Below are positions 41,219 to 49,937 of a stretch of DNA of 64,000 nt, in pieces (the first letter of the stretch is position 1; every line of letters starts with the position of its first letter). A model generated the notes under the pieces. The model saw only the letters and a program-made list of their open reading frames with translations. It made no database searches and was not told the DNA's origin. This DNA comes from Faecalibacterium sp. I4-3-84 (GTDB lineage Bacteria; Bacillota; Clostridia; Oscillospirales; Ruminococcaceae), in contig NZ_CP094466.1 in assembly GCF_023347255.1 (NCBI RefSeq), positions 2,356,001-2,420,000 of the forward strand, read 5' to 3'. The position numbers and the translations under genes were made by a program.

Positions 41219-42325
41219 ATGGCAGCAGCGAACAATGAATTTTTTGAAGCTCTCTCCATGCTGGAGCACGAGCGCGGCATCACCGCAGAATACCTGATCG
41301 AAAAGATCAAGGCTGCGATCATCATTGCCGTCAAGAAGAACTATGAGGTGGAAGAGGACCACGTGAAGGTGGATATCGACCCCGCCGCAGGCCGCTTTGA
41401 TGTGGCCCTGATCCAGGACGTTGTGGCCGACGAGGACTGGTACGACGAGCACTCTGAGATCGGCATTACCGAGGCACAGAAGATCCGCAAGAGCTACGAA
41501 GTGGGCGACCGCATCGTGACCCCCCTCAAGACCAAGGACTTCGGCCGCATTGCAGCCCAGACCGCAAAGCACGTGATCCGTCAGGGCATCCGCGAGGCTG
41601 AGCGCAGCCAGCAGCTGAGCGAGATCCAGTCCCGTGCACACGACATCGTGCAGGCCACCGTTACCCGCGTGGACCCGGAGAAGGGCATCGTTGCTCTGGA
41701 TCTGGGCAAGGGCGGCGAGGCTATCCTGCCCCACAACGAGCAGGTGCCCGGCGAGGTGTACACCGAGGGCCAGACCCTGCAGGTCTACGTGGTGGACGTG
41801 GTCAGCACTGAGCGCGGCCCCCGCGTTATGATCAGCCGCACCCACCCCGGCCTTGTCAAGCGCCTGTTTGAGCTGGAAGTGCCCGAAATTTTTGACGGCA
41901 CTGTGGAGGTCAAGGCCATCAGCCGCGAGGCCGGTGCCCGCACCAAGATGGCTGTTTGGAGCAAGGACCCCAACGTGAACCCTGTTTCCGCCTGCATCGG
42001 CGAGCACGGTGCCCGTGTAGCTGCTGTTGTGGAAAAGCTGGGCGGCGAAAAGATCGACATCGTGAAGTGGAGCGAGGATATCTCCGAGTTCATCTCCGCA
42101 GCACTCAGCCCGGCCAAGGTGGTCAAGGTGGAACTGCTGCCCGGCGAGACCCGTTCCTGCCGTGTGACCGTGCCCGACCAGCAGCTGAGCCTTGCCATTG
42201 GCAACAAGGGCCAGAACGCACGCCTGTGCGCACGCCTGACCGGCTACAACATTGATATCCGCCCCGAGAGCGGCTATTATGGCGAGGAAGAGCCGAAGAA
42301 GGAAGCCGAGACCGACACCGAGTAA
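41219..42325 (+). CDS. nusA: Transcription factor NusA
   Basis: This 368-residue protein has an N-terminal RNA-polymerase-binding domain (1-125), an S1 domain (about 135-200) and two KH domains (about 205-345, GNKGQNARLCARLTGY). It lacks the acidic C-terminal repeats of E. coli NusA, as in most Firmicutes. It controls pausing, termination and antitermination. AGGAGG precedes the ATG. Confidence 0.97.
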   Translation: MAAANNEFFEALSMLEHERGITAEYLIEKIKAAIIIAVKKNYEVEEDHVKVDIDPAAGRFDVALIQDVVADEDWYDEHSEIGITEAQKIRKSYEVGDRIVTPLKTKDFGRIAAQTAKHVIRQGIREAERSQQLSEIQSRAHDIVQATVTRVDPEKGIVALDLGKGGEAILPHNEQVPGEVYTEGQTLQVYVVDVVSTERGPRVMISRTHPGLVKRLFELEVPEIFDGTVEVKAISREAGARTKMAVWSKDPNVNPVSACIGEHGARVAAVVEKLGGEKIDIVKWSEDISEFISAALSPAKVVKVELLPGETRSCRVTVPDQQLSLAIGNKGQNARLCARLTGYNIDIRPESGYYGEEEPKKEAETDTE

Positions 42326-42358
42326 TTCCGGCGCAGATGGCCAAAGGAGGGAAACCGG

Positions 42359-42658
42359 ATGGCACAGAAAAAGATCCCTTCCCGCCAGTGCATCGGCTGC
42401 ATGACTAGCCGCCCCAAAAAGGAGCTGGTGCGTGTGGTGCGTGCACCCAGCGGAGAGATCAGCATTGATCTGGTCGGCAAAAAGCCGGGCCGCGGCGCGT
42501 ATCTCTGCCCGAACCCCGACTGCCTGACCAAGGCAAAAAAGAAAAAGGCGCTGGAGCGCTGCTTTGAGCAGCCGGTTCCCGCCGAAGTTTATGAGGCTCT
42601 GGCCGCACAGCTGGCCGAAGCCGCAAAGGAGGCAGCAGCAAATGGCAAAGAAGAATAA
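42359..42658 (+). CDS. ylxR: YlxR/RnpM (DUF448) protein
   Basis: This 99-residue protein has the signature SRQCIGCMTSRPKKELVRVVR and GRGAYLCPNPDCL. The family binds RNA; in Firmicutes it is reported to modulate RNase P. The usual place between nusA and the L7Ae-like gene is kept. Its end overlaps the next start by 17 bases. Confidence 0.93.
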   Translation: MAQKKIPSRQCIGCMTSRPKKELVRVVRAPSGEISIDLVGKKPGRGAYLCPNPDCLTKAKKKKALERCFEQPVPAEVYEALAAQLAEAAKEAAANGKEE

Positions 42659-43019
42659 CACCCCCGCAAAGCCCAAGCTGCCGCCGGAGGAAGCGCTATA
42701 TCAGGCGCTGAGCCTGTGCCGCAAGGCGGGCGCACTGACCATGGGCTTTGATGCCGTGGAAGATGCCTGCGTCAAGAGCAAGGCATGGCTGGTGATGGTG
42801 GCAAGCGATGCCAGCGCCAAGACCGTGCAGCGTCTCGACTATTCTGTGGGCGATCTGGTGGATGTGATCACCATGCCGCTTACGCAGGATAAACTGGCCG
42901 ATATCAGCCGCAAGCCTGTGGCTGTTTACGCGGTGACTGACCGCAACCTCGCAAAGCTCTGCTTTGACCGCCTGTCGGACTGCGGAGCAATCAAAAATGA
43001 GGAGGATATGACCGAATGA
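42642..43019 (+). CDS. ylxQ: L7Ae/L30e-family ribosomal protein-like (YlxQ)
   Basis: The ATG at 42642 follows AAAGGAGG, inside the end of ylxR. The 125 residues have the L7Ae-like core ALSLCRKAGALTMGFDAVEDACVKSKAWLVMVASDAS. It probably binds kink-turn RNA. An N-terminal lysine- and proline-rich tail of about 18 residues precedes the fold. The stop overlaps the infB start (ATGA). Confidence 0.9.
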   Translation: MAKKNNTPAKPKLPPEEALYQALSLCRKAGALTMGFDAVEDACVKSKAWLVMVASDASAKTVQRLDYSVGDLVDVITMPLTQDKLADISRKPVAVYAVTDRNLAKLCFDRLSDCGAIKNEEDMTE

Positions 43020-45484
43020 TCGTAAAATATAAAGTGAGTGATTTTGCAAAGGATCTGAACCTTTCCGCCAAGAAGGTCCTGGATGAGCTGAACGCCATGG
43101 GCAGCACCGGCAAGAAGAACAGCTCCAATCTGGAAGAGAACGAGCTGAACTACCTGCTGGAAAAGTTCAGCAAGGATAACAGCGTGGCAAATCTGGACGA
43201 ATTCCTGAACAGCGCCAAGGCCGCAAAGGAAGAGCCGAAGCCCACTGAAAAGAAGGCCGAGAAGAAGGCCGAGAAAAAGCCCGAAGCTCCCAAGGCAGAA
43301 AAGAAGCCGGAGCAGCCTGCCGCCAAAAAGGCAGAGCCTGCCCAGCAGGATAAGAACGGCAATAAGCATAACGAAAAGAAGAACGAGCAGCACAAGAAGC
43401 GCGAGGAAAAGACCGTTTCTCTCAGCGAACTGGCTCGTGAGACCGGTGCCAAGGCATCCGCTGCTCCGGCACAGGCTGTGTCCGTGCGCCGCGAGGACAA
43501 TCAGGTCACCGTGGATACCCGCACTGTGGATATGAACGTGGACCGCTTCGATGCCCGTTACGATGATCTGGCTTCCACCAAGAACACCGAGAACCGCCGC
43601 AAGCCCACCCCGCAGGGCAACAAGCAAAAGTTCACCCAGCGCGGTCAGCGCCAGCGCCAGCAGTTCCAGAAGGGCAAGCGCGAGACCGAGTTCGAGCGTC
43701 TGCAGCGCATCCAGCTGGAAAAGGCCCGCAGCGCACAGCTGAAGGTGATGATTCCCGACGAGATCACCGTGGGCGAGCTGGCTGCCCGCCTGAAGCAGCA
43801 GGCCGGCAAGGTCATTGCCAAGTTCATGCAGATGGGCGAGATGCACGCCATCAACGATGTGATCGATTTCGATACCGCTTCTCTGCTGGCAGAGGAGTTC
43901 CACGCAAAGGTCGAGCACGAGGTGCATGTGACCATCGAGGAGCGCCTGTTCACGCAGGAAGAGGATTCGCAGGAGGACCTGGTGGAGCGTCCCCCGGTTG
44001 TCTGCGTCATGGGCCACGTTGACCACGGCAAGACCAGTATTCTGGATGCCATCCGCAAGACCAACGTTACCGCAGGCGAGGCCGGCGGCATCACGCAGGC
44101 CATCGGTGCATATCAGGTCAAGGTCAACGACAGCCTCATCACCTTCCTGGATACCCCGGGCCATGAGGCATTCACCTCCATGCGTGCCCGCGGTGCCAAC
44201 ATGACCGATATTGCAGTTCTGGTGGTTGCTGCCGACGACGGCATCATGCCCCAGACCATCGAGTCCATCAACCACGCCAAGGCTGCAAATGTCAAGATTA
44301 TCGTGGCAATGAACAAGATGGATAAGCCCACCGCAAACCCCGAGCGCGTGATGGAAGGCCTGACCAAGTACGGCATCATCACCGAGGACTGGGGCGGCGA
44401 TGTGGCCTGCATCCCGGTGTCTGCCCTGACCGGCATGGGCATCAACGACCTGCTGGAGCGCATTGCTCTGGAAGCTGAGGTCATGGAGCTGAAGGCAAAC
44501 CCCAACCGCCGCGCCAAGGGTGCGGTCGTCGAGGCCCGTCTGGACAAGGGCCAGGGCCCCATTGCCACCATTCTGGTGCAGAACGGCACCCTGCACTCCG
44601 GCGATGTGATCATTGCCGGTACCGCTGTGGGCCGCGTGCGCACCATGCGCAGCGACAAGGGCCAGCTGCTGAGCGATGCCGGCCCCTCTACCCCTGTGGA
44701 GATCACCGGCCTGACCGCTGTGCCGGAAGCAGGCGACCTGTTCGAGGCTGTTGAGGACGAGCGTCTGGCCCGTGAGCTGGCCGAACAGCGCGTTGCTGCC
44801 GCCAAGGAAAAGCAGTTCTCCTCCTTCCAGAAGGTCACTCTGGATAACCTGTTCAGCCAGATGGCACAGAACGACATGAAGGAACTGGCTATCGTGGTCA
44901 AGGCCGACGTGCAGGGTTCTGCCGAGGCTGTGAAGCAGAGTCTGGAGAAGATCTCCAACGAAGAGGTGCGCGTGCGTGTCATCCATGCCGGTGTCGGTGC
45001 CATCAGCAAGTCCGACGTGGATCTGGCCGATGCCTCCAACGCCATCATCATCGGCTTCAACGTCCGCCCGGACAATGTGGCCAAGGAAGAAGCTGCTGCC
45101 ACCAAGGTGGAAATGCGTATGTACCGCGTCATCTATGATGCCATCAACGATGTCACCGACGCTATGAAGGGCATGCTGGCTCCCAAGTTCCGCGAGGTGT
45201 CTCTGGGCGAGCTGCAGGTCCGTCAGGTGTACAAGATCTCCAATGTGGGCACCGTTGCAGGCTGCCGCGTGACCAGCGGCAAGATCACCCGCGACAGCAA
45301 GGTGCGCGTGGTGCGTGACGGCATCGTGATCACCGAGGACGAGATCGCATCCCTGAAGCGCTTCAAGGATGATGCCAAGGAAGTGGCCGAGGGCTACGAG
45401 TGCGGCGTTACTCTGGCAAAGTTTGCCGACGTTAAGGAAGGCGACGTGTACGAAGCCTTCAAGATGGAAGAGTACCGCGATTAA
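43016..45484 (+). CDS. infB: Translation initiation factor IF-2
   Basis: This 822-residue GTPase brings initiator tRNA to the 30S subunit. An IF2_N domain (1-55) is followed by a charged Lys/Glu/Ala/Pro linker (about 72-150) with AEKK repeats. A second IF2_N-like segment (about 240-310) comes next. The G domain has GHVDHGKTS (about 332), DTPGHEAF and NKMDK, and domains II-IV follow. GAGGAGG precedes the ATG, which overlaps the ylxQ stop. Confidence 0.97.
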   Translation: MIVKYKVSDFAKDLNLSAKKVLDELNAMGSTGKKNSSNLEENELNYLLEKFSKDNSVANLDEFLNSAKAAKEEPKPTEKKAEKKAEKKPEAPKAEKKPEQPAAKKAEPAQQDKNGNKHNEKKNEQHKKREEKTVSLSELARETGAKASAAPAQAVSVRREDNQVTVDTRTVDMNVDRFDARYDDLASTKNTENRRKPTPQGNKQKFTQRGQRQRQQFQKGKRETEFERLQRIQLEKARSAQLKVMIPDEITVGELAARLKQQAGKVIAKFMQMGEMHAINDVIDFDTASLLAEEFHAKVEHEVHVTIEERLFTQEEDSQEDLVERPPVVCVMGHVDHGKTSILDAIRKTNVTAGEAGGITQAIGAYQVKVNDSLITFLDTPGHEAFTSMRARGANMTDIAVLVVAADDGIMPQTIESINHAKAANVKIIVAMNKMDKPTANPERVMEGLTKYGIITEDWGGDVACIPVSALTGMGINDLLERIALEAEVMELKANPNRRAKGAVVEARLDKGQGPIATILVQNGTLHSGDVIIAGTAVGRVRTMRSDKGQLLSDAGPSTPVEITGLTAVPEAGDLFEAVEDERLARELAEQRVAAAKEKQFSSFQKVTLDNLFSQMAQNDMKELAIVVKADVQGSAEAVKQSLEKISNEEVRVRVIHAGVGAISKSDVDLADASNAIIIGFNVRPDNVAKEEAAATKVEMRMYRVIYDAINDVTDAMKGMLAPKFREVSLGELQVRQVYKISNVGTVAGCRVTSGKITRDSKVRVVRDGIVITEDEIASLKRFKDDAKEVAEGYECGVTLAKFADVKEGDVYEAFKMEEYRD

Positions 45485-45494
45485 GATCTGAAAT

Positions 45495-45631
45495 AACCCT
45501 CTCCGTCATTGCTGGCGCAATGCCACCTCCCCCGAGGTGGGAGGTTTGCAGAGAAACGGAACGTTTGCCGTATCCACGCAAAAAGCTCGCCTCTCGGGAG
45601 AGCTGCCGAGCGAAGCGAGGCTGAGAGGGTT
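45495..45631. repeat. 137-bp MITE-like palindromic element between infB and rbfA
   Basis: The ends AACCCTCTCCGTC and GGCTGAGAGGGTT are near-perfect inverted repeats. Inside are CACCTC/GAGGTG, CTCTC-GG-GAGAG and GCTCG/CGAGC hairpins. AACCCTCTC-ended palindromes are frequent in Faecalibacterium-type genomes as far as I recall. It has no gene. Transcribed in the operon, it would fold into a strong RNA structure just ahead of the rbfA ribosome site. Confidence 0.7.
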
Positions 45632-45653
45632 TTCTTTTATAGGGAGAAATACT

Positions 45654-46046
45654 ATGTCTCAGAAGAATATGGGCCGTCTGGCGCAGGATATGAAGCGCGA
45701 GATCATTGCCATCATCGGCAGGCTGAAGGACCCGCGTCTGGAGGGCGGTCTGCTCACCGTCACCCGTCTGGATGTGACCCCTGATCTGGATGTGGCCAAG
45801 GTGTATGTGAGCGTGATGGGCCGCGAGGACGGCCCCAAGCCCGCCATCGAGGCACTGAACCGCGCGGCAGGCCATGTGCGCACTGAAGTGAGCAAGAAAA
45901 TGCACATCCGCAAGGCTCCCCGCTTCATCTTCGTAGAGGATGACGGTGCCGCCTATGCAGCCCACATCAACGAGCTGCTCCGCACGCTGAACGTGAACGG
46001 CGACGCTGACACCGAAGCCAGCGCACCGGAGGAGACCGAAGAATAA
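45654..46046 (+). CDS. rbfA: Ribosome-binding factor A
   Basis: The ATG at 45654 follows AGGGAG, directly behind the palindromic element. The 130-residue KH-type protein has GRLAQDMKREI..II..LKDPR, then LTVTRLDVTPDLDVAKVYVS, then RKAPRFIFVEDDG. It acts in late 30S maturation. A short acidic tail follows the KH fold. Confidence 0.95.
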   Translation: MSQKNMGRLAQDMKREIIAIIGRLKDPRLEGGLLTVTRLDVTPDLDVAKVYVSVMGREDGPKPAIEALNRAAGHVRTEVSKKMHIRKAPRFIFVEDDGAAYAAHINELLRTLNVNGDADTEASAPEETEE

Positions 46047-46075
46047 TTCCGCCTGCGGAAAGGATGGATCATGGA

Positions 46076-47053
46076 ATGACAGAACAGTTGAATGTGCAGC
46101 AGATGGCCCAGCGCCTGATGACGGCGGACAACATTTTGATTCTGTGTCACAAAAACCCGGATGGCGATACCATTGGCTGCGGCAGCGCGCTGTATTGTGC
46201 ACTGAAGGCACTGGATAAAAACGTGGCAGTGCTTTGCTCCGATGCCATTCCCAACCGGTATGCGTTTACCAACGCACATATGTTCAAAGGTGAGTTTGAG
46301 CCGCAGACGGTGGTAGCGGTGGATGTTGCCAGCGTGCAGCTGTTTGGAGAAAACAACGGTATGACGCAGTTCTCGCGCCATGTGGACCTGTGCATCGACC
46401 ACCACGCAGGCAACAGCGGCTATGCCGACTTCACCCTGCTCAATGGCAGCGCCGCAGCGGCGGCAGAGCTGCTGTACGAGGTGATCAACGCCATGGGCGT
46501 TGCCATTACGCCGCACATTGCAGACTGCCTTTACACCGGCCTTGCAACCGACACCGGCTGCTTCCGGTTCTCTTCCACCACGGCAAACACCCACATCGTG
46601 GCGGCAAAGCTCATTGAGGCGGGCTGTCATGTGGAAGAGCTGAACACCCTGCTGTTCGATACCAAGCCCCGTGAGCGCATGGAGGCCGAGCGTATTGCCC
46701 GCAACCATCTGGAATACTATCTGGATGGCCGGTGCGCGCTCATCTACCTCACCCGGGACGAGATCGAGCAGAGCGGGGTGGACCCGGCCGATCTGGAAGA
46801 ACTGACCAGCCTGCCTGTGAGCATTGAGGGCGTAAAGGTGGGCCTGACCCTGCGGCAGCAGCCCGGCGGCAGCTACCGCATCAGCGTGCGCACCGCAAAG
46901 GGCGTGGATGCCTGCGCCATCGCTCGGCGTCTGGGCGGAGGCGGTCACAGCCGCGCTGCAGGCTGTGAGCTGCTGGGCAATCTGGAAAACGCAAAAAATG
47001 CAATTCTGGCAGAGGTGGAAGCCGAGCTGGACGCACCGCAGGAGGAAGCATAA
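46076..47053 (+). CDS. nrnA: DHH-family oligoribonuclease/pAp phosphatase NrnA
   Basis: I chose the ATG at 46076, 11 bases behind AAAGGA; the ATG at 46064 touches that site. The 325-residue protein has DHH motifs HKNPDGDTIG, DVAS, IDHHAGN and the DHHA1 motif RLGGGGHSRAAG. It degrades very short RNAs and removes pAp. The place between rbfA and truB is typical for Firmicutes. Confidence 0.93.
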   Translation: MTEQLNVQQMAQRLMTADNILILCHKNPDGDTIGCGSALYCALKALDKNVAVLCSDAIPNRYAFTNAHMFKGEFEPQTVVAVDVASVQLFGENNGMTQFSRHVDLCIDHHAGNSGYADFTLLNGSAAAAAELLYEVINAMGVAITPHIADCLYTGLATDTGCFRFSSTTANTHIVAAKLIEAGCHVEELNTLLFDTKPRERMEAERIARNHLEYYLDGRCALIYLTRDEIEQSGVDPADLEELTSLPVSIEGVKVGLTLRQQPGGSYRISVRTAKGVDACAIARRLGGGGHSRAAGCELLGNLENAKNAILAEVEAELDAPQEEA

Positions 47054-47938
47054 ATGCAGGGCATCCTGATCGTTGACAAGCCCATGGACTGGACCAGCTT
47101 TGATGTGGTGGCAAAGCTGCGCGGCGTGCTGGGCACCCGCAAGCTGGGCCACAGCGGCACGCTGGACCCCATGGCCACCGGCGTGCTGCCGGTGTTCTGC
47201 GGCGGTGCCAGCAAGGCAGTGGACCTGCAGCTGAACCACGATAAAAGCTACCGTGCGGTTTTAAAACTGGGCGTGCGCACCGACACCGGCGATGTGACCG
47301 GCACTGTGCTGGAAACGGCTCCGGTCACGGCGGGCGAAGGGGAACTGCTGGCCGTGCTGCCGCAGTTCATCGGCCCGCAGATGCAGGTGCCGCCCATGTA
47401 CTCAGCCATCAAGCTGAACGGTCAGCCGCTGTATAAGCTGGCCCGTGAGGGTGTGACCGTGGAGCGCAAGGCACGCCCCATTGAAATTTACAGCATCACC
47501 TACGGCGGCAGCCCGGCAGAGGATGAGTATGTGCTGGATGTAACGTGCTCCAAGGGCACCTATATCCGCACATTGCTGGAAGACATTGCCGCCGCCATGG
47601 GCCAGAAGGGCACCATGAGCGCACTGCGCCGCACCTCGGCGGGCGTGTACACCGAAGCCGATGCCCACACGCTGGAGGAAATTCTTGCCGCAAAAGAGCA
47701 GGGCATGGACGCACTGGAAGCGCTGATGCTGCCGGTGGAAAGCGTGTTTGAAAGCCTACCGCTGCTGGTGGTGGAGCCTTGGGTGGAACAGCATTTGTAC
47801 AACGGCTGCCCCACCAGCCGGTATCCGGCAGCAGATGGCCGCTACCGGGTGCGCAATGCCGCCGGACAGTTTTTGGGCCTTGCCAATATCGTACAGGGTG
47901 TGCTGCGGGTGGAAAAACTGTTCGTAGAACGTAATTGA
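47054..47938 (+). CDS. truB: tRNA pseudouridine-55 synthase
   Basis: This 294-residue enzyme has catalytic D38 in GHSGTLDPMATGVL, the motif YRAVLKLGVRTDTGD and the segment CSKGTYIRTL. Its ATG begins right after the nrnA stop (TAAATG), with AGGAGG upstream inside nrnA. It forms pseudouridine in the T loop of tRNA. Confidence 0.96.
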   Translation: MQGILIVDKPMDWTSFDVVAKLRGVLGTRKLGHSGTLDPMATGVLPVFCGGASKAVDLQLNHDKSYRAVLKLGVRTDTGDVTGTVLETAPVTAGEGELLAVLPQFIGPQMQVPPMYSAIKLNGQPLYKLAREGVTVERKARPIEIYSITYGGSPAEDEYVLDVTCSKGTYIRTLLEDIAAAMGQKGTMSALRRTSAGVYTEADAHTLEEILAAKEQGMDALEALMLPVESVFESLPLLVVEPWVEQHLYNGCPTSRYPAADGRYRVRNAAGQFLGLANIVQGVLRVEKLFVERN

Positions 47939-47955
47939 AAAAGGAAACAAAACCC

Positions 47956-48873
47956 ATGCAGATCATTTCACAATTTGCACCGCTGCCGCTGGCGCAGCCG
48001 GAAAAAGGCACCGCAGTGGCAATGGGCTTTTTTGACGGCATCCACATCGGCCACCGTGCGGTGATCGAAAGCGCCGTGCAGTGGGCCAAAGAACACGATG
48101 CCGCCCCGGCGGTGTTTACCTTCAAGCTGCCGATGGTGAATAAGATGAAGGGCAAGCGCCTGCTTTCCACAGCGGATAAGCATGCTCTGATCGCAAGCCT
48201 TGGCGTGGAGTATTACCTCACGCCGGACTTTGAGGAGATCAAGGGCCTGACCCCGGAGCAGTTCGTGCTGGGCATCGTGCGGGACTGCAATGCCCGTGCG
48301 CTGGTCTGCGGCGAAAACTTTACCTTTGGTGCCAAAGCGGCCGGCAACCCGGAGCTGCTGCGCACCCTCTGCGCTCCGTTGGGCGTGGAGGTGATCGTGG
48401 TGCCCATGGCGCAGTTTGAGGAAAAGCCGGTGTCTTCCACCCGCATCCGCACCGCGCTGGAAGGCGGCGACATCCCGGCAGCAAACGCCATGCTGGGGAT
48501 GCCCTACGCCATCCGGTTCGAGGTGCAGCACGGTGCAGGTCTGGGCCACACGCTGGGGGTGCCCACCATCAACCAGCTGTATCCCAAGGGCTTTCAGCTG
48601 CCCCGCAGCGGCATTTATATCACCCGCACCCACATTGGCGGGGTGTGGTATCCTTCGGCCACCGGCCTTGGCAGCCGCCCTACCGTCAACGATGATGCCA
48701 CCAAGGTGACCTGCGAGACCTTTATCCCGGGCTTTTCCGGCGACCTCTACGGCACCGACCCGGTGGTGGAGTTCCACGCCTACCTCAGCCCCAGCAAAAA
48801 GTTTGATACGCTGGACGAGCTGCGGGCCTGCATCAACAACGCTGCAAAGCGTGCACAGGAATATTTTGCATAA
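47956..48873 (+). CDS. ribF: Bifunctional riboflavin kinase/FAD synthetase
   Basis: The ATG at 47956 follows AAAAGGA. The 305 residues have the FAD synthetase motif GFFDGIHIGHRAV and SSTRIRTAL, then the kinase domain (about 185-305) with GLGHTLGVPTIN. The usual kinase motif is PTAN; here it is PTIN. It makes FMN and FAD from riboflavin and is the last gene of the operon. Confidence 0.95.
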   Translation: MQIISQFAPLPLAQPEKGTAVAMGFFDGIHIGHRAVIESAVQWAKEHDAAPAVFTFKLPMVNKMKGKRLLSTADKHALIASLGVEYYLTPDFEEIKGLTPEQFVLGIVRDCNARALVCGENFTFGAKAAGNPELLRTLCAPLGVEVIVVPMAQFEEKPVSSTRIRTALEGGDIPAANAMLGMPYAIRFEVQHGAGLGHTLGVPTINQLYPKGFQLPRSGIYITRTHIGGVWYPSATGLGSRPTVNDDATKVTCETFIPGFSGDLYGTDPVVEFHAYLSPSKKFDTLDELRACINNAAKRAQEYFA

Positions 48874-48876
48874 GAA

Positions 48877-48920
48877 AAAGACCTGTCCTTCCGGAGATCC
48901 CGGAAAGGCAGGTCTTTTTT
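48877..48920. terminator. Bidirectional terminator between ribF and tsaD
   Basis: AAAGACCTG..CCGG pairs with CCGG..CAGGTCTTT and both flanks carry A/T runs. Confidence 0.85.
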
Positions 48921-48926
48921 TACTGC

Positions 48927-49934
48927 TTATTCGTAGTCGATGGGTAAAGTGGGCAGACCGTTCAGTTCAAGGCCCGCTGTGTGGCCTGCAATGTACTGGT
49001 AATACCCCTGCGCCGCGATCATAGCGCCGTTGTCACCGCAGAATTTCAGCTCCGGCAGATAAACTTTTGCACCCAGCTTCTGGGCACCGTCGTTCACCAG
49101 CTGACGCAGCCGTCCGTTGGCGGCAACGCCGCCTGCCAGACACACCTGCTTTGCGCCGGTGTCCGCTGCGGCCAGCAGCAGCTTTTCGGCCAGAATGCCC
49201 GCAATGCGGTCCTGAAAGCTGGCGGCAAGGTCGGGCACATTCACTTCTTCGCCCTTCATCTGGGCCTTGTTCACCTCATTGAGCACGGCGGTTTTCAGGC
49301 CGGAAAAGCTCACGTTGTACTTGCCGTCCACATGGGGCACCGGCAGGCGATAGGCCTTGGGGTTGCCGGTCTTGGCGGCATTGGCCACGCTGGGGCCGCC
49401 GGGATAGGGCAGACCCAGCGTGCGGGCCACCTTGTCAAAGGCTTCACCGGCGGCATCGTCCACCGTGTGGCCGAGGATGTGGTAATGGGTGTAGTCCTGC
49501 ACCTCCACAATGTGGCTGTGGCCGCCGGAGGCCACAAGGCAGAGGAAGGGAGGCTTCAGCTCCGGGTGGGTGAGGTACAGTGCGGCAATGTGTCCGCGCA
49601 GGTGGTGCACCGGCACCAAAGGCTTATTGGCCGAGTAGGCCAGACCCTTGGCAAAATTCACGCCCACCAGCACTGCACCGATCAGGCCCGGCGCAAAGGT
49701 GACGGCCACGGCATCCACATCGTCGATGGTCTTGCCTGCATCCAGCAGGGCTTTTTTGACCGTAGCACTGATAAACTCGCAGTGGCGGCGGCTGGCGATC
49801 TCCGGCACAACGCCGCCGTAAAGAGCCTGTTCTTTTACGCTGGTGGAAATGACGTTGCTCAGCAGGTGCCGGCCGTCCTCCACCAGAGCTGCGGCGGTCT
49901 CGTCGCAGGTGGATTCAATTCCCAAAATAATCAT
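48927..49934 (-). CDS. tsaD: tRNA threonylcarbamoyladenosine transferase TsaD
   Basis: This 335-residue enzyme of the t6A pathway has GIESTCDETAAALV near the start and the metal site in HHLRGHIAALYLTH. SGGHSHIV and GGVAANGRLRQ also appear. It transfers threonylcarbamate to A37 of ANN-decoding tRNAs with TsaB/TsaE. It lies directly behind polA on the same strand, three bases apart, so the two form a transcription unit. Confidence 0.96.
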   Translation of the reverse strand: MIILGIESTCDETAAALVEDGRHLLSNVISTSVKEQALYGGVVPEIASRRHCEFISATVKKALLDAGKTIDDVDAVAVTFAPGLIGAVLVGVNFAKGLAYSANKPLVPVHHLRGHIAALYLTHPELKPPFLCLVASGGHSHIVEVQDYTHYHILGHTVDDAAGEAFDKVARTLGLPYPGGPSVANAAKTGNPKAYRLPVPHVDGKYNVSFSGLKTAVLNEVNKAQMKGEEVNVPDLAASFQDRIAGILAEKLLLAAADTGAKQVCLAGGVAANGRLRQLVNDGAQKLGAKVYLPELKFCGDNGAMIAAQGYYQYIAGHTAGLELNGLPTLPIDYE

Positions 49935-49937
49935 GTT

